NCBI GenBank assembly: GCA_032690845.1
Contig: CM064429.1
Span: 9,766,569-9,830,568, forward strand
DNA: 64,000 bases
Source of the DNA: Eleusine coracana subsp. coracana
Lineage: Eukaryota; Streptophyta; Magnoliopsida; Poales; Poaceae
Reading direction: 5' to 3'
Below the pieces are notes generated by a model. That model saw only the letters and a list, made by a program, of their open reading frames with translations. It searched no databases and had not been told where the DNA came from. Below, piece by piece: positions 10,476 to 22,600 of the stretch. How positions within the stretch are numbered: the stretch's first letter is position 1; the number at the start of each line of letters is the position of its first letter. The position numbers and the translations under genes were made by a program.

Positions 10476-11179
10476 TGTGTAAGGTCCAGAAGGAACTACT
10501 AGTAGTTACCTGATTTTAATGTGTGGAGGAGGTCGTGACGGTGTGCGGTTCTCGCAGCGCACTAGTAGTTACCTGATAGAGATGCCCTGGTGGCCAGGAT
10601 ACTTGCACCACCTTGAGGAAGTTGTCTGCTGAGCATCATGAACTTCTTGGTCGGTCGCTGGTTAACTTTTATAATGTACTCTTTTTATTCACATTTACAT
10701 ATTATTTTAAGGTTTTTAACTTTTTTTTAATTACATGTTCTTCTTGTTTTTTAATGTACATTTCTCTTTTTCTAATACAATATTCTTTTTTCTCATCACA
10801 TCTTTATCTTTATCTCTTTTTTCTTATTTTCAGTGCACCCACCTTTTTACTTCTTCTTATTTCTCATGTCCAACTTCAAAACGACATCTAAATATGAATG
10901 GAGGGAGGAATTTATAGTCTGTAGATGAGGTCATCTTGTATGTTGTACATGAGAAGTGCACCCGGCAAAGTTTGCTTGTTTCCGAGTAGGTCGATGTATT
11001 TGTGTTCAACACTGATGAACATAGCATGATTTTCGCAATGCCAAGTGTTTGGATTTTCCGACCTTTTTATTTGCTACAGAATGGGGAATCCTTACTAAGC
11101 ACACCCGTTTGCGCCGCAAACAGCTTCCAACGCGACCTGGGTTGTGTCATTTGCGTCACAGCTTGTTCGAAGCGTAATC
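10476..11179. other. Intergenic, nothing supported
   Basis: An AT- and T-rich stretch around 10670-10870 gives open frames of biased composition (many F, L and S). Their residue usage and lack of motifs argue against coding. No repeats with clear ends. Confidence 0.5.
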
Positions 11180-12207
11180 TTAGCAGCGGTTCGGCAAGTG
11201 TTCCACCAGCAGCTGCTCATCGATGTACCGCTCCTGCTTCTCCCTGTCCCAGAGAACCTCTAGCATTGCGCAAAAACTCTGCTCGTTCCTCCGCTGTCAT
11301 CACCCGCCTCACCGTCGTCCCCACGGACCGCTGACCCGTCGTGCTTGTCCTGCGGCACCTGTAGCCCGACCCGCCGCTCCGTCATCACCCGTGCGTTGAG
11401 ACCCTGGTCCAGGGGTAGACTCTCCACAATCGAGCTCAGCCCGGCGTCTCGAACGCGACGTAGAGAGCACGGCCCCCTCAGGCTGCGCGTCGAGCCAGCA
11501 CACTAGGCCCACCGCGCTCTCCTCGTCGTTGATGACGTGGTCAATGTCAACATGCCCGGTTGTTGCTTTGCGTGCGGCGTCGTACGGCGCGAGGAGGCCG
11601 GTAGGGACGACGGGCTTGCTGAAGAGGTCGCCAAGAAGAGAACAGAGCGGCGGGCCGTCGACTTCGCGGCTGCGTCACGGTGAAGTCCTGGGCCGCGGCC
11701 CGCGGGCGAGCGTCGTCGTTGAGCCGCTTCGGCCCGATGAAGGCCACCAAGGCCGCCGGGGCGATGATGTGGAACAGCGCGCACGGCACCTGCGCTACGG
11801 TTCGCGTTCGTTACAAAATGATGTCACTTGCTTGCTGTACGACATGCACAAGAGGTTAGTTTGGCACGTGCCGTGTGCTCTTCCACGATGGGCGGGAGCC
11901 AGTAATGCGCGAAGTCCATGACGATCCAGTCGGGCTTTCCTCCTGTGCCCTCCGCCGGCGCAGTCCTCGGCGACGAAGCTCATGAACGGCGCGGTGAGGC
12001 CATCGATGGCGACCTTCAGGAGGCCGTCGACGGCTGGCAGGGAAAGTGGCGCGTGCCGCAAGCAGGGGGGACGCGCCGCAGCCTGCTGAGGTTCCTCGGT
12101 GCCAAGAGGAAGGTGACCAAGTGGCCGTGCTTCGCCAGCTGATGGGACAGCTCGACGAACGGGATGATGTGGCGAAGGCGAGCCATGGGAACACCACGAC
12201 ATGTAAT
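11180..12207 (-). pseudogene. UGT91-type glycosyltransferase pseudogene
   Basis: On the minus strand, fragments in shifting frames spell a family-1 UDP-glycosyltransferase of the UGT91 (rhamnosyltransferase-like) group. An N-terminal HVVVFPWLAF with PFVELSHQLAKHGHLVTF comes first, then PRNLSRLRRVPP, VAIDGLTAPF, DWIVMDF, PCALFHI, FIGPKRLND, CWLDAQPEGAV, YVAFE, and finally DQGLNARVM and WDREKQERYIDEQLL before TAA at 11180-11182. At least four frameshifts and stops break it. Between YVAFE and DQGLNARVM only IVESL remains of the region that should hold the PSPG sugar-donor box (WAPQ...HCGWNS...), so well over 100 residues are deleted. It cannot encode an active enzyme. Family members glycosylate flavonoids, saponins and similar acceptors in the cytosol; the former substrate is unknown. 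Confidence 0.85.
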
Positions 12208-12733
12208 GGTTCAGAATGCGACTTGCTTGGTATCCACTGATGGTCTGTCCCCAGTTTCTTTTTTTTTTATTATTACATTTGCATTCTCTTCTCAACTACA
12301 TGAAACAACATGTCCTTTAGGAGCTCTCGCAGCAGCAATGTGCTGGGGGCAGGCTTGAGTGGTCTTAGTATCACCTAGTTAGAGAGACTTATGCTTAGCT
12401 AAACCAAAAACAAAGCATCGTCAGAACCCTTGCTCTCAACTCTCACAGAGAATGGTTTCACCAAGACAGCTCGCTTTATCGAGATAGAGTTCGCATCAGC
12501 TGGAGAGAAAGACCCGGGCACGCCATGTGTAATCCTCTCCAGGGAAACAAACAAGCTTTGATAAGCAAAGCATATACTATAAAACTGGTGTTGGGCTCGC
12601 TGGAGGCATGCCGTTCAACTCCCCATCCCCAACAACCACCCTTGGTTTTCGCGCCAACCTCCCTCCTATATTAGGACCAACCAAAACAGCGACGTCGTCA
12701 AGTGCAAGCGCATCATCCAAACAGGAAGTGCCC

Positions 12734-12744
12734 ATATATAATAC
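12734..12744 (+). promoter_or_regulatory. Candidate TATA box of the MAPK-substrate gene
   Basis: CATATATAATA lies 115-125 bp before the ATG at 12859. That would give a leader of roughly 90 bases. It is the best TATA-like match in the proximal upstream sequence. Confidence 0.5.
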
Positions 12745-12858
12745 GAGGCACCGAGTTCTTGCAAGAGACGCCTCGCCGTGGAATCAGAGAAATATTGCGC
12801 TGCTTCCTCAGGAAGAGAGGGATCTGCATTATTAATTTGCTTGCCCGTGGATCAATCA

Positions 12859-13239
12859 ATGTCGAGGCTGCAGAGGTCGTCGGTTTCGTTCCGGCGGCAG
12901 GGCTCGTCGGGCCGCATCTGGGACGACCCGCTCAGGACCCTCGACCTCAAGGGCCCGTCGTCGGCGCCGACCACGCCGAGGGACGTGCCGGCGGACCCCT
13001 TCTCGCCGCGCGCCGAGCCGTCGTCGGCCCGCTCGTGGCGCGGCCAAGCCCCCGCCGCCGCCGTCATCGCGGAGAGCCCGGCCTCCGCCGACCGGTCGCC
13101 GGGCGCTAGCAGCGTCGTCGTGCACGGAGGGGAGGACGGCGGCGCGCGCAGCGAGAGGCCGGCGAGGCGGCGGCGGAGGCTCTCCAAGGCCTTCTGCGCG
13201 TGCATGGGGCACCCGCCGGCGTCGCACGCGCAGCAGTAG
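12859..13239 (+). CDS. Small MAPK-substrate-like protein
   Basis: A single-exon gene of 126 residues. The N-terminus reads MSRLQRSSVSFRRQGSSGRI, followed by WDD. This R-S-x-x-S-F-R-R-Q-G-S-S-G-x-x-W-D-D signature is shared with the plant family around Arabidopsis At1g80180 (MAPK substrate proteins linked to stomatal patterning). Several S-P or T-P sites suitable for proline-directed kinases follow (TPRD, FSPR, ESP, RSP). The C-terminus is basic (RRRRR), then a CACMG segment. I chose the ATG at 12859 because the upstream in-frame sequence lacks similarity and a TATA-like element sits ~120 bp before. The family is small and largely disordered; no enzymatic domain is expected. The gene looks intact. 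Confidence 0.85.
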   Translation: MSRLQRSSVSFRRQGSSGRIWDDPLRTLDLKGPSSAPTTPRDVPADPFSPRAEPSSARSWRGQAPAAAVIAESPASADRSPGASSVVVHGGEDGGARSERPARRRRRLSKAFCACMGHPPASHAQQ

Positions 13240-14329
13240 GATCATGGATGATGCGCAAGCACCCCATTTCAATTCGTGTGGTGCACGACCGAGAGACGTT
13301 GTGTATACATTTTTTTGTGTGTGTTTGTACGGGTGCACGGATGGTTCGGATTTTTCCAGCTGCAGGTTATTGGTCATGTGCATAGTGCGAGTTGGGATAC
13401 TTGTCTTGTGCCCTTCATGTTCTCGAGATCATGCATGCACTGTTTTGTGTACTAGATGACAAGTTGTAGAAACTACACATCATACAGCTATAGAATGTTG
13501 GCCTCACCCCATACCCATGGAATTTCTTGCCTTGCATCGCTAAGGTTGTTTGGAACAACTCCAGCTCCGAAAAATCCTCTGAAAACGTTAAGATACCATG
13601 TTTTTATTTATACTTTTTTTTTCATACACAAACTTAATAAAGTCATATATATGTGGAATCGATTGTTTCCATCTGAAAACATAGAACAACGGAATTGCCA
13701 CAACTGTGAAAAAAAATCCTGTGGTAATAACCTTTTTGTTCTATATGCTTGCGGCAACTATTCCTTTGATGGAAGTGCCCTATTAAATAATTCCTTTGAT
13801 GGAAGCACATATCCACACAATATTACTCATGAAACCTTAGTTGGTCAAAACATTGGTGGTAGCGCCATGAAACAAAAGGCAGAAGAAATAATGAATTACC
13901 AATAAGGTACAGAATTTGGTTACTAGTTTCTAGTGCTTACAAACAAGTACGTCCAAACGACACATCGTCATAATACAAATGAGGTCGGGTCCACGGTAAG
14001 CTAAGAATTCCAGGAGAACAGCTTGCCGACTTGTACTGGATGCATGACAGCATGAGCCACTCTGATCAGTGATCACGGAAGACATGAGAGAAGCAGCCTA
14101 ACGGTCTGGTCTCTGGTCATCCGACACAGAGAAATCGATTATTAGCACGACCGTCACTGGTTGTTGAACGTAGGTATATGTACATCAGCAGCAATGCATC
14201 GTGATTCGTGACCTGATCTGACCAAACAAGAAGCATGATACTGTCGCATAGTCAATTTTTTTAACCTCTCCTAGCTGTAATATCTTGTGCAAACTCACTC
14301 ACCACGCCACGCACAAAAAGGTACATACA
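13240..14329. other. 3' flank and intergenic sequence
   Basis: No gene supported. An open frame at 13456-13905 has no recognisable motif; its sequence includes two near copies of AATTCCTTTGATGGAAG and a GTTTGGAACAACTCCAGCTCC stretch, the latter common in grass MITEs. The rest is unremarkable. Confidence 0.5.
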
Positions 14330-14450
14330 AATTTATTTTGTAGAAAAGCCTCAATGAGACACCCGAGTCCGATTCCAGAAATCGAATTCCAGCGTGCAGC
14401 GCTACAGCCGAGCGACTTGCCACTGGACCACGAGCTCGTCTCACATAGTC
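14330..14450 (-). mobile_element. tRNA-like SINE fragment
   Basis: On the minus strand there is a box-A-like TGGTCCAGTGGCAAGTCG and, ~40 bases later, a box-B-like GGAATTCGATTTCTGG. The spacing and motifs resemble the RNA polymerase III promoter of a tRNA-derived SINE. No tRNA cloverleaf can be drawn, so a functional tRNA gene is unlikely. Confidence 0.35.
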
Positions 14451-14772
14451 ACTTTTTGGCGTGTGCAAATCATATCCTCTATAGAATGTACTACAGAAGC
14501 TATTTCCAGGTTACACCAGCATGCAACACAACGTTCCTTTTCTGATTTTGATTTTCACTCTGGAAATTAAATCATTTTACATCGGATCACTGACAAACTT
14601 TTTTTCTCATCAGCTAGCCAGATGATTTGCATGTTGCATGGCATTTCGATCATTATCACTAATCTGAAAATTCCACACACAAAACATTTCTATTACAAAT
14701 CTTCAAATTACAAATTTAGTTTCAATCACAAAGTCTTCTATAAAGCTTAAAGTACGAATTTTTAAACAAGTA

Positions 14773-15068
14773 GATCTTGTTTGAATCCACTAAAATTTTA
14801 AGAATCTAGATTTTAGAATCCGTGAGGCCTCTAATCGAGACATATATTTTTCTATATTTTAAAATCTAAAAGCCTAGATTTAAGAATCTCATAATCTGAT
14901 TATATCCAGCTAGAGTCAAATTTTACATACTAAAAGACGCACTGTCCTTCGGATTTTAAGAATCTAATCGGTATCCGAACGTCACCACCTAGATTTTATT
15001 TAAAATCATGATTCTAAAATATTAAATAAAAATTATTTTAAGAATCTGAACTGGATCCAAACAGGGCC
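14773..15068. mobile_element. Tourist-like MITE, copy A
   Basis: The ends are GATCTTGTTTGAATCCACT and the inverse GGATCCAAACAGGGCC. The interior is rich in AGATTTTAGAATC-type inverted motifs. It is followed by TTA (15069-15071). The same family occurs at 32151-32450 and 40531-41983 in the opposite orientation. Size and the TTA target duplication fit the PIF/Harbinger (Tourist) group. Confidence 0.75.
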
Positions 15069-15071
15069 TTA

Positions 15072-15395
15072 TGCCCCTTTATTTCAGCTAGAGATTATGG
15101 ATTGTGGATTATATAATCCAAAATATCAAACAAAGAGATAGATTATGAAATCGAATTCTAAAATCTAGCAGCCCAGATTGTGCAATCCAGCTCAAATAAT
15201 CTTTTGGTGATTATGACACACATATTTTACTCTTCTGCCGCTATGATCCACTGTAAGTGAGAGAAAGGTGGATTGTAGAACTCAGAAAAATAAACACCCA
15301 TCAGATTATGACCCTTAAATTTATACAATCCCAGATTTCATAATCCATAATGCAAAATCCATAATCCACAATCTGTAGCTGAAACAAAAGAAGCC
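15072..15395. mobile_element. Second Tourist-like MITE abutting copy A
   Basis: The left end TGCCCCTTTATTTCAGCTA and the right end (reverse complement) GGCTTCTTTTGTTTCAGCTA flank an interior full of GGATTAT/ATAATCC motifs. It is bounded by TTA at 15069-15071 and 15396-15398. The left TTA is shared with the neighbouring element. Confidence 0.75.
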
Positions 15396-15699
15396 TTAGT
15401 ACTCCTTACAACTAGACTTTTTCATGCAAGAGAAAAATCTTAAACTTTTGTCCATGGATAAATACGTCTTCCTAAAGATTTTCTTGCAAAACAAACTGTG
15501 AGAGAGCTCAAGCAACGGTGGAGTGGAGAGCAACTGTTCGAAGTGAACGCAAATTGCATAGCAGTCAGCAGGAAGGAGAGAGCAGGAGATAACCAGCTGC
15601 TGAAAGTGAATGTAGAACGTTAATGAAAGAGTAGCGGAAAGTACTTCCGTTTCAGGTGGACTCAAGTAGGCTGACAACTGCAAAAATCTGTTTGCCGAC

Positions 15700-15821
15700 A
15701 GATTGGAAGCCGAGTTCGTTATGCTGAGAGTGATTCTAGGCAAAGCTTTTGCCGAGTATTTTTTGGGCTTCGCTGAGTGCTTTGCCGCCGGCACTCTGCA
15801 AAACTGCTGAATCCCGTAGTG
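15700..15821. mobile_element. CACTA terminal fragment
   Basis: The sequence ends CTGAATCCCGTAGTG, the reverse of a CACTACGGGATTC terminus, preceded by subterminal motifs such as TTTGCCGAGT and GCTTCGCTGAGTG. These are hallmarks of grass En/Spm (CACTA) elements. No partner terminus is visible upstream, so this is a solo end. Confidence 0.6.
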
Positions 15822-16637
15822 GATCTGCCGGAGCAAAGTGTGCCCACCATGTAGCTGTTTAGTGAACATCAGATGGGTTTCATTAGCAGCGAATCGACTA
15901 ATTAGTACGTATGTCTAAAATGGAATGATCAAGCCACATATTATTTTCTAGCAAAGTATAACCACCTAGTATAAACAAGTATGGTCCAACCATAACGTAT
16001 ATCCCAACATGTGTACCTAACAATCTACGGATGCAAACAAATTAATGCCTGATTTGTTTGCTCGATCAATCGTGGCGCCGACAGTTACCTTGAGACTACT
16101 CGATGATAAGTTGGTCAGCGTAAGCTGATGGGATAATTAGTCAGAAGGTGCATGCGCATCTGTGACGTACCTCCTTCGAGCGTGGTGGTTAATCAACAAT
16201 TGTACTATCATTTAAATGAAACTGTAAAAATGTGACAATCAGAACCCTGCCAAAACCATTTCGGACTTTGAAGATGACCACAGGCCTGAGATGACAATCA
16301 GAACCCTTTGAAGATTCCCTCCAAACCTAAAAAGTGTAGTACTAGTAGTTTACTAGCAAAAACAAATAGTGATGTGCTCACTGACAAATAAAAGAATGAT
16401 ACAGACTGACGCCATGCAACACCTGCAGGTCTCAGTTCCCGGAAACAGAAACAGTAATTCAAGATTTCCTTTCTCTAAGTCAAGCAATCATCCATCTACA
16501 CTAATACTAGCACAACAGATTTAAAATAGAAGAAAAATGGAAGCAGAAGAGAAAAAAAGAAATGGAGGAACAAGGCGAAAGAATATATTATCGATTATTA
16601 TACAATGATCTGCCTACAAAAGTACTAGCATTCAAAA
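15822..16637. other. 3' flank of EXO84B and intergenic sequence
   Basis: No gene seen. The part nearest 16.6 kb is presumably the 3' UTR of EXO84B; no polyadenylation site stands out. Confidence 0.45.
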
Positions 16638-19600
16638 TTAGGAGCTGCCATGGGATCTGAACGATGAAATGGAATGCGCTGAAACTGAGGCAGTTGGGCT
16701 GTTTATTTCCCTGTCCCCATTGGCAGCTCTACCCTTTCCACTGATCATGCTGACAACATCATGTGCGACATCCATGAACCAATCGTCGCCAGGAAGGACA
16801 CTGCAAAAAAGCAAAAATAATAGTTGAATTTAAGTGGTTGAGGCACCTTATATCAGTGAATCCCCCTCATGCCTAATGGTAAAGAGAAACCCAGATCTGG
16901 TTAATAGATTGCAATCCAATCTACCGGCAAATCATAGCGGTGACTTCCAAGTTCTAACAATGGACCATGTATTTTTCAAGAACAAGGATGAACTAGAAAC
17001 TAGGGATCAGGTTCAGTATAACTAGGAACAAATTTGTAAGGTAGATGAGTGACGTATTATGTCTATAAAAAATAAGCAAATATATAAAAAGCACCAATCA
17101 GCTACATTTTCAGGAAAAAAACTGCTTCATGCAAATTATGACAAGCCAACTTTTGTGACATGGTGTAACAGTAATCTGGACTCTGTAGACAATAATATGA
17201 CCGTTGCCCTCAACTAACAAAAAAGATAATTATATTATCATTTAGTTCCCATAGAAACATAACAACGCACATAACTAAATGTTAATGAAGTTGTTACTAT
17301 CGTGTAGCATATGGGACGGTAGCAATTTCTTCAGGGCAAGTTTGCTTGACTATCCAAAAGACATAGATGCGACTTATTAATATTTTCTTTTCCAAAAAAT
17401 ACTAGAATAATTCATTTGTAAGAATTAATATGCCAAATCCATGTGAATAAGTATCATTCATCAATGGCTTCCCTAAAAGACATTTTTATCATAGTCTAAC
17501 TCAGCAGTGACCTCTTGTTTAGGTTATTATTTGTGCAGCCAAGCTGATGGTTGCAATTATTGTGAGCTACGATGGCTCGAGACCCTGAACCTAATGAATA
17601 AGTCCATGCTAACGGGATAACATCTTAAAGGAACAATTCTTTATTGTCCTACTATAATTTTTATTTGGGAGTCCAATCCAAACTAAGTCAAAACACATGG
17701 GAACAACTCCAGTACATGATGAATCTTAGTTTTATTTTTATACTTTTTACTAAACTTCATAGGCTAAAAAACGTTTTTTTAATCCTAAAGCAATAGAAGG
17801 GCAAACAAGAGATGAGCATAGTACCTATCAGGGTTGATTCCTGTAGCAGAAAACGCAGCCATAGCTCTGTCAATGATATCCAAAATGACTTGATGTACAT
17901 GCCGAGACAGAAAACGACCTTGCCCAAAAATAATGACAAACTGCATATCTAAGTAGAACTGCAAAGAGAAGAAAACTTTTAAATATAAGCTGACAGATGA
18001 AATTAAGAAAGTAAAGAAATAGGAAAGGAGCTTACTTGCTGAAGGCCAATGGGGCCCAAAGGCTTTGGTCCTTGTTCGATCTCTTCCCAGAAGGCCTGGT
18101 CCTCTGAGAGCCACAGTATGACTGTCTCAGTGAGGCGCATCATTAACAAAGTGGCAAATCTTTCTCTACCAACAAACATTTCTGCAGCAATGCCTGCCAT
18201 CCTGTTTAGCTTTGCATACAGTTCCTGCAGTGAACAACATATGAGATTCTTCCAAAAACTAGATATTATGCGCAATATCCATGCATTATGCAAAAGATAG
18301 ACAGCAGGGGTTGGCAATTTGAACCTTTTTAATAACATGCTGATATCAACAATAAAATAGTCACCATGAATACTCATCATGTATATCAAATAATATGAAG
18401 GGATAATCACAAATTCACAGAAGATCCCTACTTTCTAAATGGCTTTTTTTATCTGGTTGCTAGTTTGGAAGGGTTTAGATGAGATAAGATTAAGAATGAG
18501 TTCAGGGTTTAAGTCTTGCTTAGCTTAACTTATAAACCATCTTGAAATTATATAGCCTATTACAATTTGATTGTATTTGAACAAGGCTTCCTAATGAACT
18601 TACAACACAGGCAACCTGAATCATCTCTCTAACTCAAAAAACTTGACTGTTAAGCAAACAAACAACTAAATTATATCTAAGGTGTGGACTCCTGTGCCTT
18701 TTTGCCTTTCCTTTTTCAGATACACATGTTTGCGCAACAAAGGCTCCACAACAGTCTACTGCAGAATTATTTTTGAGAAATGCCCCAGAATTTTGATGGT
18801 GCAAAATCACAGCCCCTTGGCTATAAGAACAAATATAAAATGATTTTTGTGGTCCAGAACTTAATTACAAGAACCATTAAAACTCAGGGGATAATAACTT
18901 TCCCTTTCACAATTGCACATTCAACTCATCTATAGTGGCTCCCAAAAGCACTAAGTTCTATCCGTATGCTCAGTTAATTCAGTTATAGTTGTCATACAAG
19001 CATATGAATTCAACGAAATGTGACACGTTCTATTATATAAAGAGTTGACCAAAGGAATTACACAAAATGACAATGGTCTCAAAGTTGGTACGTCATGGAT
19101 TGAGGTACTGTTTTGACCAAGCAGTGGCAAGTATAATGATAAATTAACATGTTTGAAAACAAAAAACCGAATTGTTCCAAATATCAAGAATTTATACAGA
19201 AAGTCCTGCTTCCTAACTAAGTCATTCGAGAAAGTTCATGGTAACCAATCACAATATATAGTTGCAAAATTTTAGTACCTGAAAAATTGGGGATGGAAAC
19301 CATTCTGGTTCTTCAACAGTATTATCCATGTTAATATACATTTCTGCACTGAGATGGGTTTCGCCTTCGTCTGTGAATATAAGTTCAAGAGCATGTTGCC
19401 TGCAAAAGCTATCTCTCAACCTGTCTACCATTCGTTGAAGTTTTCTTTTCCATTCCCGTTGCTCAGGCATACGGTTTTGTTTATCTGTCCCTCTTTTACG
19501 CAAATCATCCATGTTAGACTGGTTTATTGATGATAACTTCATAGCTGCTCTAGGTAGCAACTCTTCAGCTAGTAAAGAGGCATTGGCTAATAACGCTAAC

Positions 19601-22600
19601 TGCTGTTCTTCAGTCTCTGCCATTCTAACAATCTTATGTCCTAAGCCATCTAAGTTAGCTTCATCATCCATCGAACCAGGTAAGGCACTTATAAGCAAGT
19701 TGACATATGAGTTGAAAATCTAGGCACTTATAAGCAAGTTGACATATGAGTTGAAAATCTGTGTGATCCCATCCATTGTAGAACCACCTAATTGCAAGGT
19801 AAGTAGTGGTGCGACATCCTCAAAGAAATCCTGCAATTCCACGCAACATCAGGAGATAATATAATGAGTTGAAAGGATTAAGATTCAGGCCAATCATGAT
19901 TCTCAAAGAAGCAAGATCATAAGAGAGTAGTTCTTGTAAATAACTATTTCAAATTTCAGCAAACTTGTCCTCAAACTAGAGACTCTAGTGATGACGATGG
20001 AAATATGTGGGTCCTGAAAATAATTCTAGTGATTACACTGCTAGTGTATCATCAGTTTAATAAACTAGTTTTAAATACATAAAAAGGGGGAAAAGGAAAA
20101 GATGTCAGTTTAATATGACACATTAGATCAGTCAATGAGGACTTGCTGATAATTAAAGCAATCCTTGTTGAAAATGATATCTTTGTTAAGAAAATAAGTG
20201 GAACAGACTGTCATTCTGAACAGGAAATGAAGTTATAGTGAAAGTCTGAGGCTCTGAGCTTGTGTAAAAAGAAATGTTAAATCATAGTGTGACATATAAA
20301 TTATATCAAAATGTACAAGTACAACAAAATTACCATAACTCTGCTAGTACTAGTACAAGCTAGCAAAACATATTGATTTCATTTTTGTCACTCACTCCTG
20401 TAACAGAAAAATAAGAGATGACCATTACCTGAACCATTGAGTTGAAACGATGCGCACTGTTAGAGAGCTTTGGCTGAAGAGCCAAATTTGCAGCAGATGA
20501 TCTAGTTAATGGACGGATACCACTTGGGGGATACGTGAGTATCCAGTCATCAGCTGCAGCTAATGCCGCAGTACTCTCTTCAATTCTCCTCAAGTTAGCA
20601 TCCAACGCTTGCTCAAGACTTGGCTTGAATTGTTTTAGGAGAACAGATGAAACAGACAGACCACGAGCTTCCAGCAAGGAACAATGGCCAAGTGATATTT
20701 GAACACATTCTGCAGCTGCTCTCAAGCCTCCAGCAGCTGCACAAGAGGACAAAACATGCCTTTTTACAAGGAGAGCAAAGGACATAACCTGCTTGGTAGC
20801 CCATGTAACCAGTTCAGATGCATAACATGACTCATCACCAAAGACTTCTACAGAGTCACTGAGTGCCTGCGCTACCACTGAAAAAACTTGTTGAGCAAGT
20901 GCTGCTGTGTATGCCCCACCATATGAAGTGCTAGATGGATGTATGGTTTGCATATTGCATTGAAGCCTTTGATTATGTGCATTTAGTAAGAGACTGTGAG
21001 CACGAGGGCCATCACCGAGCCTTTTGAGGGCAGAAGCTGCAGCACGAAGTTCAATACCACGAGTGGAAGACTGGCAAGCAGCTTCAGCAAGCTGATCTGC
21101 CAGCCTCTGGCGATTATCAGACACAGATCTTCTTAAGGCCAAAATTTCAGCAGAAGTGAGAGTCTGTTGTCGTTTTGTGTCAAGAGCTACTCTTTCCGCT
21201 TCATCCAGTGCATCTAGTGCTTCATCCACTCTTCGTTCGGCTAGCAAAACATCCAGCATGTCAGGGAAATCTGCAGCCCATTTCTGTATTTCTGAAGGCT
21301 CCTGATCTTCAACATTGGATATGTCATCTTCCACAGAACCTTCAGGACCTGAAGTCAATGAATCTATCTGTACTCCTTCAGATAGGCCATGAATCAAAGC
21401 AGCCTGTGTATTCAACAGATTTCTAATTGACAGAAGCTCCCCTTCAAGGTCTGATATCTCTTTAGAAGTTCTGATGATCAGGATCAGTTCAAACTAATTA
21501 TTTGAGCAAATAAGTCTCACAATGTAAACTGTGATTTCACATGTTACAAAATAGATGCTTTGCAGATCAAAAGGCTCAGGATGAATAATACAATTACATT
21601 AATAAAACTAACAATTAATGATGCTTTTACAACAGTTACTAGAAAAGAAAATAATCTTCAGAACTGCCATTGTCATATAATTTAGTTTGCAAAGTGAAGC
21701 AAAATCAAATATGCAGATGGAAAAGTTAAAACAAGGGCAAAAAGAATGATATCAAAGTAATCGTGCAAGAAGGTAAATGCTGCATAAGCAATTTGTTTAA
21801 TGAATTAATGTTTTAATTTGCACAGAAACAGATCTCATGCCGCATTGGATTACCACAAAAAATAAAGTCTTGTTCATGTGGGCATCATTCAGTATTTATT
21901 CAGTTAAAAAATGGTAATAATATAATGATCACAAAATGCATGCATTGAAGGAGGCAAGTAAAGTCATTATGATATAAGGGGGAGGTTGACATATCAAACA
22001 GAAGTGGCAGCAACAGCGCACAGTTTAGGAAATTTTGCCCAAAAAAGTAGGTTGTTGTCAAACCTGATAAATGCAGCATAATTTGCATAAACACTTCTGC
22101 GCATCTCTTCAGCCGAAGCCTTCTTTAAGTCTTGCAGATAAGAACACAAATGTCTTATTTCCTGTAAAAATACAAATGTCTTTGTCAGTTATGCCTCGCA
22201 TAGATTCTTATAGCATACAGAGTTCAGGTAGAATAAAATGCTTTCAGCAATGCCAAACAAAGAGAATATGACAAGTGGATAACTTATGAGGACAAGTAAA
22301 AAATATTATGACCAAAGCCGAAGTAGTAGAAAGGCAAGTGTTATGTCCTGACATTAGCATATTACACACTGAATATATTTTAGATAGTTAAAAAGATTAA
22401 TTTAGGCTTGCACATTGTTCATTTAAAACATGAGAAGAGCGACAATTTTATAAAACATGTAGAAACCAAAAATGTCTCAGTGGGCTAGTATTCATAACAT
22501 TAGAGTGGTCGTAAATTCCAGAATTAGACATTTATCAAAACCAATAGACATCTTATAAGGCTTGAGTGTAGCTCATCTCAGTGGCTAGAATAAGCAAATA

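Noticed and set aside
13456..13905. 149-codon open frame
   Set aside because: No recognisable domain, contains an internal repeat and a grass MITE-like phrase, and codon composition is AT-rich unlike neighbouring genes.
14330..14450. tRNA gene on the minus strand
   Set aside because: Box A and box B-like motifs exist, but no acceptor stem or anticodon arm can be formed; kept only as a SINE-like fragment.
15396..15869. 157-codon minus-strand frame
   Set aside because: Overlaps the CACTA terminal fragment and its subterminal repeats; serine/leucine-rich nonsense composition.
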